From the NCBI GenBank assembly GCA_026982915.1, contig JALWQU010000110.1:1-5477 (forward strand): 5,477 bases of DNA. Reading direction: 5' to 3'. Positions within the stretch are counted from its first letter, which is position 1. Each line of letters begins with the position of its first letter. This DNA is from Candidatus Altimarinota bacterium (GTDB lineage: Bacteria; Patescibacteriota; Gracilibacteria; UBA4473). The notes under the pieces are model-generated. The model ran no database searches. It saw only the letters and a program-made list of their open reading frames with translations, and was not told the DNA's origin. Of this stretch, positions 1-5,477 are shown in pieces. Position numbers and translations under genes: made by a program.

Positions 1-273
1 ACCGATAAATCGCTTATTGACTTTGTCAAAGAAACCCTCAATCACGATGATTTTCGGTTTTTTGTAGCGGATAATTTTGAGCTCGAGTTCTTGGAAAACG
101 AAGACGATACCGAATTCAAAAAAACAGCCCCTACAAAAGTGCTTCACACGCAGGACTTTTGTTTTGTAGAAAGCGCGGACCAATGGATCGCGGGCATCCT
201 CGACGCTCGCGGAAAAATAAAGGGCTGGAAAACCTTTGATGATCTTAAAACGGCTTTAGAGGCTGTTTTGTAA
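1..273 (+). CDS. C-terminal fragment of an unrecognised protein
   Basis: The frame is open from the first base of the window to a TAA stop at 271-273, giving the last 90 residues of a protein whose start lies outside. The TTG at 91 is an internal leucine codon, not a start, because the frame continues upstream without a stop and the upstream part (for example DFRFFVADNFELEF) reads like normal protein. The fragment is rich in Asp, Glu, Phe and Lys. It has no membrane segment and ends in a probable short helix (FDDLKTALEAVL). The segment around residues 52-80, with aromatic residues, a W-I-x-G pattern and G-x-I-K-G-W-K, faintly recalls the small DUF4357-type C-terminal domain of some modification or restriction proteins. 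This is a weak impression only and no function is assigned. It converges on the minus-strand small gene, whose stop lies 15 bases away. Confidence 0.75.
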   Translation, partial: TDKSLIDFVKETLNHDDFRFFVADNFELEFLENEDDTEFKKTAPTKVLHTQDFCFVESADQWIAGILDARGKIKGWKTFDDLKTALEAVL

Positions 274-288
274 GCTATTTAGTTACGC

Positions 289-471
289 CTATTGTGCCGC
301 ATTAAATACTTTTTCTCTTGTTTGAGTTTCTCCTGCTTTAAGAGCTTCAAAAGCCTGTCTTTCTGCAGGAGATAGATCCTCTACTCCTACATCGGTAACC
401 TCCATCCCCTTCTCCAGTACTACTTCATCACTATTACCATCTCCTTCGGGTTCTGTTGTAAGTTTTGCCAT
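289..471 (-). CDS. Small acidic hypothetical protein, 60 aa
   Basis: This minus-strand frame runs from ATG (469-471) to a TAG stop (289-291) and encodes 60 residues. I do not recognise a family. The first half is acidic and Gly/Val-rich (a DGNSDEVVLEKG stretch, then VTDVGVEDL). The second half is a probable amphipathic helix (LSPAERQAFEALKAGE) with no Cys, Trp, signal peptide or membrane segment. The main support for a real gene is a near-consensus promoter upstream on the same strand (499-527), which predicts a leader of about 20 bases. There is no Shine-Dalgarno sequence; the bases before ATG are AT-only apart from one C. No gene of the opposite strand overlaps it, so it is not a shadow. 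It could be a small regulatory or stress protein, but nothing visible says which. Confidence 0.6.
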   Translation of the reverse strand: MAKLTTEPEGDGNSDEVVLEKGMEVTDVGVEDLSPAERQAFEALKAGETQTREKVFNAAQ

Positions 472-498
472 GTTATTTAAAATTAAAAATTATACTCC

Positions 499-527
499 AT
501 TATAGCGTATGTCACCAACACCGTCAA
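499..527 (-). promoter_or_regulatory. Sigma-70-type promoter of the small acidic protein gene
   Basis: On the minus strand a TTGACG -35 element (522-527) is separated by exactly 17 bases from a perfect TATAAT -10 element (499-504). Transcription should begin near 492, giving a leader of about 20 bases before the ATG at 471. This is the best-looking promoter in the window. Confidence 0.7.
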
Positions 528-556
528 GCCATATTCCTTCATACCCGGTAATTTCA

Positions 557-585
557 TTGACCGAATTGTTAAAATCAACTAGATT
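557..585 (+). promoter_or_regulatory. Probable purA promoter
   Basis: TTGACC (557-562) and TAGATT (580-585) are spaced by 17 bases, matching the sigma-70 consensus at five and four of six positions. The predicted start near 592 leaves a leader of about 53 bases before purA. It is arranged back to back with the minus-strand promoter at 499-527. A 19-base palindrome covers the -10 element and part of the spacer. Confidence 0.5.
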
Positions 586-588
586 TTA
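570..588. repeat. 19-base inverted repeat over the purA -10 element
   Basis: TAAAATC (570-576) and GATTTTA (582-588) are perfect inverted arms around a 5-base centre, AACTA. The palindrome overlaps the predicted purA -10 (580-585). That position suits an operator for a dimeric repressor, but the arms are AT-rich and chance is possible. It does not resemble the E. coli PurR box. Confidence 0.45.
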
Positions 589-623
589 GGTCGTTGTGGG
601 CTTCATTTCGCTCGCAAAAATAA

Positions 624-1928
<1,305 letters not shown>

Positions 1929-1931
1929 AAA

Positions 1932-2333
1932 ATGATACAAAAAATATTAGATACCTGGAATAACTTAAAAAAGATTATTCAAGAAAAAAAGAAAAGATTG
2001 TTCTTTAAAAATGGTGAAGTTTGGTGGGCGTATCTTGGCAAAAATATAGGAAGCGAACAGGATGGAAAAAATACTACTTTTACTCGACCAATTGTTATTA
2101 TTAAAAAGTTCAACAATCATTTATTTTGGGCCATTCCGCTAACAACCCAAGTAAAAAATAATAAATACCACTGTAAAATATCATTTGGAACCCCAGAAAA
2201 AGAAAGCTATGCTATGATTTCACAATTACGACTAATGGATGGGAAAAGGCTAAAGAATAAACTTGGACGGATTAACTCATTCCATGCTAAAAATTTAAAA
2301 GAAAAAATCACCAATCTTTTAAATGAGCGGTGA
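1932..2333 (+). CDS. MazF/PemK-family toxin-like endoribonuclease, orphan
   Basis: This 133-residue protein looks like the MazF/PemK toxin family, cytoplasmic ribonucleases that cleave mRNA and are normally held by an antitoxin. The fold core starts at GEVWWAYLGKNIGSEQDG (28-45), followed by RP (52-53) with the probable catalytic Arg52, the IPLTT strand (68-72) with the probable catalytic Thr71, and SQLR...DGKRL (97-107). These residues are all present, so the enzyme may be active. A basic helical extension of about 27 residues precedes the core, an arrangement common in CPR members of the family. Lysine is 21 of 133 residues, and the gene is visibly more A-rich than purA. It starts 3 bases after purA without a Shine-Dalgarno, so translation may be coupled. 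No antitoxin gene lies on either side. The TGA stop (2331-2333) is followed two codons later by an in-frame TAG. A regulatory or housekeeping role instead of a classic toxin is possible. Confidence 0.88.
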   Translation: MIQKILDTWNNLKKIIQEKKKRLFFKNGEVWWAYLGKNIGSEQDGKNTTFTRPIVIIKKFNNHLFWAIPLTTQVKNNKYHCKISFGTPEKESYAMISQLRLMDGKRLKNKLGRINSFHAKNLKEKITNLLNER

Positions 2334-2351
2334 TTTTAGATTCTTTTTAGA

Positions 2352-2367
2352 CCCCAGTGAACTGGGG
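2352..2367 (+). repeat. Hairpin CCCCAG-TGAA-CTGGGG ahead of dnaA
   Basis: CCCCAG (2352-2357) and CTGGGG (2362-2367) form a perfect 6-pair GC-rich stem with a TGAA loop. Its right arm runs into a nine-G homopolymer (2364-2372). No T-run follows on either strand, so it is not a standard intrinsic terminator. It could weaken transcription between the toxin gene and dnaA, protect an mRNA end, or be a dispersed genome repeat. Confidence 0.6.
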
Positions 2368-2371
2368 GGGG

Positions 2372-2386
2372 GCCCATAAAACGGGC
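2372..2386 (+). repeat. Second small hairpin, GCCC-ATAAAAC-GGGC
   Basis: GCCC (2372-2375) can pair with GGGC (2383-2386) across a 7-base loop, directly after the nine-G run. Only a short T-run (2388-2390) follows. The first hairpin and this one share the G-run region, so the RNA could switch between alternative pairings. The stem is short and the functional call is weak. Confidence 0.35.
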
Positions 2387-2435
2387 ATTTGTAGCTTAAG
2401 TATAAGTAAGAAAAAGTTAAAGTCAAAACTAAAAT

Positions 2436-3845
2436 ATGGATAAAAACCAAGTCTGGGCCCAAACACTGCAAAAAATTTCCACGAAAATTTCCATGATGGA
2501 ATTTCATACCTGGTTTAAAAAAGTACACCTAAAACAAATATCCGGTGGGGCTATTTTACTGGGATGCCCTACTGAAATGAATAAAAACTGGATGGAGAAT
2601 AAATATCAAAGTATGATTTTGATCAATGTGAAGAAAGTACTTCCTGAAATTGAAAATGTTTTTTTTGAAGTAGATCTGGCGCTTGCTTCAACCCCAGAGC
2701 AAAATCCTGAAGTTTTTGTCAAAAAACAAGCCCCAAGAAAGCTCCCCAATCGCCCCGAAACAAGAAGTGCTACAGGGGTTGAGTCACGAATCATTCAACC
2801 GCAATTCACCCTCCAGAATTTTATTATCGGGGAAGAGACAAAGTTTGCTCATGCGGTCTGTACGGCTATCGCGGAAACAGCCGTAAATGAAGTAAAAAAA
2901 TACAATCCTCTCTATATTCATGGTGGTGTTGGTCTCGGGAAAACCCATCTATTACAGGGAACAGCCAATGAGCTTTTGAGAAGAAACCCAAATGCCGTTA
3001 TTATTTATACAACCGCTGAACGATTTACCAATGATATCGTCAAGGGGATTGCTACTCGAAAAATGGATGCCGTTCGTAAAAAATATCGAAAAGCCGATGT
3101 TTTACTCATTGATGATGTACAGTTCTTAGGGGGTAAGAACCAAACACAGATTGAATTATTCAATACCTTTAATGATCTGCGTGATATGCAAAAACAGATG
3201 ATTTTCTCGGCTGATCGCCCCCCTTCACAGCTTGAGAATATTGTTGATCGTCTCACCTCTCGGCTCGGTTGGGGGTTGATTGTTGATGTACGAATGCCCG
3301 GATTTGAAACGAAAAAAGCTATTATTCAAGAAAAAGCTCGAGAAATGGGAATTATCTTACCACCCGAACTTGAAGATTTTATCGCCACTAATATTCGACG
3401 AAACCTACGAGAACTAGAAAATGTTCTCAATAAAATCTCCATAGAGCTTGAAATATCCGGTAAATCCCCTACCGAACAATCCGTGGCAAAAATCTTTCGG
3501 TCACTCAACCCTGATGATGATTTATTGGCCGGGAATAAAGGAAAGCAAGGTTTAGCCAAGGGTCCAGATGATATTATTACCTTTATTTCTGATTATTTTC
3601 ACCTACCCGCTACCGATCTAATCGGCACTAGCCGTAAAAAAGAAATCGTACAAGCTCGACAAATTGCCTGGATTCTCTGTAAAGAAATTCTAAAAATGAG
3701 CTATGAAGCGATTGGAAAAGCTTTTGGGGGGAAGAATCACACGACGATTATGCACGGTATCAAAAAAATCCAAAAACTTCGACGAACCGATTCGACGATT
3801 GCACGACATATTCACGCGCTTAAAAAAGATTTGGGCGTTCGGTAA
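2436..3845 (+). CDS. dnaA: Chromosomal replication initiator protein DnaA
   Basis: DnaA is the AAA+ ATPase that binds DnaA boxes at the origin, opens the duplex and recruits the helicase. The length of 469 residues is typical. Domain I (about 1-80) has the characteristic W7 and FHTWFKKV (23-30) followed by NKNWMENKY (49-57). A Pro/Lys-rich linker spans about 85-120. The AAA+ domain begins at FIIGEETKFAHA (129-140), with Walker A GGVGLGKT (163-170), Walker B LLIDD (223-227), sensor 1 SADRPP (258-263), arginine-finger segment SRLGWGL (275-281, R276) and sensor 2 in RNLRELENVL (322-331, R325). Domain IV carries TSRKKEIVQARQIAWIL (398-414) and the signature GGKNHTTIMHGIKKI (431-445). The signature normally reads GGRDHTT, so Lys433 and Asn434 replace Arg and Asp. 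The ATG at 2436 gives a complete domain I; no Shine-Dalgarno or convincing promoter is seen upstream. recR follows 57 bases later. dnaN is not adjacent. Confidence 0.98.
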   Translation: MDKNQVWAQTLQKISTKISMMEFHTWFKKVHLKQISGGAILLGCPTEMNKNWMENKYQSMILINVKKVLPEIENVFFEVDLALASTPEQNPEVFVKKQAPRKLPNRPETRSATGVESRIIQPQFTLQNFIIGEETKFAHAVCTAIAETAVNEVKKYNPLYIHGGVGLGKTHLLQGTANELLRRNPNAVIIYTTAERFTNDIVKGIATRKMDAVRKKYRKADVLLIDDVQFLGGKNQTQIELFNTFNDLRDMQKQMIFSADRPPSQLENIVDRLTSRLGWGLIVDVRMPGFETKKAIIQEKAREMGIILPPELEDFIATNIRRNLRELENVLNKISIELEISGKSPTEQSVAKIFRSLNPDDDLLAGNKGKQGLAKGPDDIITFISDYFHLPATDLIGTSRKKEIVQARQIAWILCKEILKMSYEAIGKAFGGKNHTTIMHGIKKIQKLRRTDSTIARHIHALKKDLGVR

Positions 3846-3902
3846 TTATTTAAGGAAAGTCTGATAAATTAATAAGGCGCGTTTAAAAGAAACCCAGAAA
3901 TA

Positions 3903-4523
3903 ATGAGTCATTTACCCACCAGTATTACTAAAGCAATTGAGTCCCTTTCCGACCTCCCCGGCATTGGTCATCGATCGGCTGAACGACTTATTTTCTCACT
4001 TCTCAAAAACAAAACGGATCTTGATCAAAAAATAGCTAAAAATATTGGTTTATTAAAGCCCAGTATTACGGAATGTGATACTTGTTTTCATTATTGTGAT
4101 CGATCTGAGACCGATAAGAACTATTGTCCGATCTGCAAAGATTCACAAAGAGACACGACCACTATTTGTATTGTTGAAACGCCTCTCGATCTAATCGCGA
4201 TGGAAAGAACGCATGAGTTTCAAGGCGTTTACCATGTTTTACACGGCGTTATTTCCCCATTAAACAAAGTATTACCCGACGATATTCAAATCCAACCGTT
4301 TTGCCAAAGAATCAAGGAAACGAAAAATATACGAGAAATTGTTTTTGCGCTAGCCAGTAATATTGAATCGGAAGCCACCAGTCACTTTATCGTGGAAAAA
4401 ATAAAACCATTTTTTAAAGGGAAAATAACAAAGCTAGCAAGAGGTATTCCCTCTGGAGGCGACCTTGATTATCTGGATGCAGGGACTATTGGCCGAGCTA
4501 TTTTGGAACGACGAGATTTTTAA
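3903..4523 (+). CDS. recR: Recombination mediator protein RecR
   Basis: RecR forms a ring-like clamp and, with RecO or RecF, helps load RecA on single-stranded DNA at gaps. The 206-residue length is normal (about 200). Domains in order: the helix-hairpin-helix segment LSDLPGIGHRSAERL (15-29); a four-cysteine zinc site with C58, C61, C75 and C78, plus an extra C65; the Toprim domain starting at ICIVETPLDLIAMERT (88-103) with the acidic E92, running through YHVLHGVISPL (110-120); and the C-terminal ARGIPSGGDLDYLDAGTIGRA (179-199), characteristic of RecR. The usual ATNPTVEGEAT stretch is changed to ASNIESEATS (151-160). The ATG at 3903 gives a standard start; an AAGG about 28 bases upstream is too far away to serve as a ribosome site. 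It probably shares a transcript with dnaA, as no promoter or terminator is evident in the 57-base gap. Pairing with dnaA, not with dnaX and ybaB, is less usual. Confidence 0.97.
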   Translation: MSHLPTSITKAIESLSDLPGIGHRSAERLIFSLLKNKTDLDQKIAKNIGLLKPSITECDTCFHYCDRSETDKNYCPICKDSQRDTTTICIVETPLDLIAMERTHEFQGVYHVLHGVISPLNKVLPDDIQIQPFCQRIKETKNIREIVFALASNIESEATSHFIVEKIKPFFKGKITKLARGIPSGGDLDYLDAGTIGRAILERRDF

Positions 4524-4533
4524 GAGAAAAAAT

Positions 4534-4561
4534 TTGACCACGATCTAAAATATCATAAAAT
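4534..4561 (+). promoter_or_regulatory. Probable tRNA-Glu promoter
   Basis: TTGACC (4534-4539) and TAAAAT (4556-4561) are spaced by 16 bases, each matching the sigma-70 consensus at five of six positions. The predicted start near 4568 leaves a leader of about 37 bases before the tRNA. It begins 10 bases after the recR stop, so the tRNA can be transcribed independently of the upstream genes. Confidence 0.6.
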
Positions 4562-4604
4562 ACGTCTCGTACCAATTCTGAATGGTGCTTTGAATTTCGT
4601 TTTC

Positions 4605-4679
4605 GTCGCCATCGTCTAGTGGTTAGGACGCTGGATTTTCATTCCAGTAACGGGAGTTCGATTCTCCCTGGCGATACCA
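4605..4679 (+). tRNA. tRNA-Glu (anticodon UUC)
   Basis: The full cloverleaf can be folded by hand. The acceptor arm GTCGCCA (4605-4611) pairs with TGGCGAT (4669-4675). The D stem GTCT pairs with GGAC. The anticodon stem CTGGA (4631-4635)/TCCAG (4643-4647) encloses the loop TTTTCAT with anticodon TTC at 4638-4640. A four-base variable loop follows, then T stem GGGAG (4652-4656)/CTCCC (4664-4668) around TTCGATT. The discriminator is A4676 and the CCA end is encoded (4677-4679). It decodes GAA and probably GAG. The first acceptor pair is G-U, not G-C. It has its own promoter and terminator. Confidence 0.97.
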
Positions 4680-4686
4680 AAAAAAT

Positions 4687-4714
4687 AAACTCCTAGTCTA
4701 TCTTGGAGTTTTTT
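4687..4714 (+). terminator. Intrinsic terminator after tRNA-Glu
   Basis: AAACTCC (4687-4693) pairs with GGAGTTT (4705-4711), and the interior AG/CT can add two pairs past a T-T mismatch. The stem is followed by a run of six T (4709-4714) that partly overlaps the 3' arm. It lies 8 bases after the encoded CCA and should end the tRNA transcript before the downstream gene. Confidence 0.8.
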
Positions 4715-4810
4715 AGATTAAATAACAAGAAATACAAATAACATCAACCTCAATAACCTAGCGAAAACCACTTCCTTATGGTATCATTAACGGATACATA
4801 CAAATAAAAA

Positions 4811-5477
4811 ATGGAAGAAACTACCAATAATATCCCAAAAACAACCACTACCAGTAGTAAAAATACTAATAATGGGCTACCAAACAAAGTAGAACCCACG
4901 AAAAACCCCCCTCCAGAAACTACCCAAAAGACCTCAAAAAAAGTGTCTTTTATAACCAAGATGAAAGCTAAATGGGCGGATCATGTTGCTAAAAATAAAG
5001 AACGAGCCCTAAAAAAGAAATTGACCACAGTAAAAGTACCCGAGAAAAAATTATCACGAGAAGAAATCGATAGCTTATTTCTTAATTTTGATCCCAAAAA
5101 AGATAAATCAAAACTCACTAAGTCAGTAAGACGACAAATTATACAGGCTGAAAAAGATTACAATACGGGTATTATAACGATTAAAGACCTTATCTCGCCT
5201 ACTTCAATGGAGGTGAGCCATAAACAACTTGTCATTAATAATAAGTTTGTAAAAAGCTTTTATGTTTTTAATTACCCTCGATATTTAGAAAGTAACTGGC
5301 TAAATCAGATTATTAACTATGATGCAACATTAGATTTTTCTATTTTTGTTTACCCAACTGACTCGTCTCGAATGATGAAGATCCTCCGGAAGAAAGTAAC
5401 CGAAATGCTTTCGACGAAGCATATGAATGAAAGAAGAGGGAAACTTAACGACACCGCACTTGATACAGCCCTAGAAG
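4811..5477 (+). CDS. VirB4/TraC-like secretion ATPase, N-terminal part
   Basis: The frame opens at ATG 4811 and runs off the window after 222 codons. The visible part matches the N-terminal region of the VirB4-like proteins common in CPR genomes. These are relatives of the type IV secretion/conjugation ATPase, often found with type IV pilus-like or DNA-transfer genes. Residues 1-44 are low complexity, rich in Thr, Asn, Pro and Lys, and probably disordered. Residues 50-115 are highly charged and helical. The recognisable core begins at ISPTSMEVSHKQLVI (128-142) and continues with KSFYVFNYPRYL (148-159), W163, LDFSIFVYPTD (174-184), then a basic helix (RMMKILRKKVTEM, 187-199) and ERRGKL (207-212). 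The Walker motifs of the ATPase domain would lie beyond the window, so activity cannot be judged. The ATG at 4811 follows an A-rich leader without a Shine-Dalgarno. It could be a CPR paralogue with a non-conjugative role. Confidence 0.85.
   Translation, partial: MEETTNNIPKTTTTSSKNTNNGLPNKVEPTKNPPPETTQKTSKKVSFITKMKAKWADHVAKNKERALKKKLTTVKVPEKKLSREEIDSLFLNFDPKKDKSKLTKSVRRQIIQAEKDYNTGIITIKDLISPTSMEVSHKQLVINNKFVKSFYVFNYPRYLESNWLNQIINYDATLDFSIFVYPTDSSRMMKILRKKVTEMLSTKHMNERRGKLNDTALDTALE

Noticed and set aside
91..273. TTG at 91 as the start of a 60-residue protein
   Set aside because: The same frame is open back to the first base without a stop, so this is the end of a longer gene cut by the window edge.
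289..471. The small acidic protein as antitoxin of the orphan toxin
   Set aside because: It lies on the opposite strand beyond purA and shows no known antitoxin DNA-binding motif; only its acidity fits.
2331..2339. Recoding of UGA as glycine, as in Gracilibacteria
   Set aside because: The only UGA seen at a gene end is followed two codons later by TAG, which would fit recoding, but no in-frame UGA occurs inside any gene, so the standard code is the simpler reading.
2401..2406. TATAAG as a -10 element for dnaA
   Set aside because: No acceptable -35 element lies 15-19 bases upstream, so no dnaA promoter is called.
2319..2528. Minus-strand open frame spanning the toxin-dnaA gap
   Set aside because: It overlaps the start of dnaA, reads through the G-run hairpin, and has no promoter or protein-like pattern.
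4750..4959. 69-residue minus-strand open frame with hydrophobic character
   Set aside because: It is the antisense of the low-complexity Thr/Asn/Lys-rich start of the VirB4-like gene, which reads as Val/Leu/Phe on the other strand.

Overview
The window looks like chromosomal DNA of a small-genome bacterium, most likely a Patescibacteria/CPR lineage (Parcubacteria-like). This is inferred from three things. The VirB4-like ATPase N-terminus and the MazF/PemK protein with a Trp-rich core and helical N-terminal extension are both of a form common in CPR genomes. No gene start carries a clear Shine-Dalgarno sequence. The DNA is moderately AT-rich, with arginine codons biased toward CGA. The standard bacterial code fits: all full-length genes are open, ending in TAA, TAG or TGA.

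Layout. The left edge (1-273) holds the C-terminal 90 residues of an unrecognised plus-strand protein. Convergent to it, at 289-471 on the minus strand, lies a 60-residue acidic hypothetical protein with a near-consensus sigma-70-type promoter. A divergent promoter region (about 499-588) separates it from a plus-strand block: purA (adenylosuccinate synthase, 645-1928), followed after 3 bases by an orphan MazF/PemK-family toxin gene (1932-2333). Next is a 102-base gap with a nine-G run and nested hairpins, then dnaA (replication initiator, 2436-3845) and recR (recombination mediator, 3903-4523). A tRNA-Glu(UUC) gene at 4605-4679 has its own promoter and an intrinsic terminator. The right edge (from 4811) holds the first 222 residues of a VirB4/TraC-like secretion ATPase.

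How it works together. purA links nucleotide supply to the region. dnaA and recR sit close enough to be co-transcribed and join replication initiation with recombinational repair. dnaN and recF, the usual dnaA neighbours, are absent from the window, and no DnaA-box cluster was seen, so there is no sign of oriC here. No mobile element, CRISPR array or clearly new multi-gene system is visible. The most unusual points are the orphan toxin fused into the purA transcription unit, the G-run hairpin before dnaA, the palindrome over the purA promoter, and substitutions at conserved positions of PurA and DnaA.
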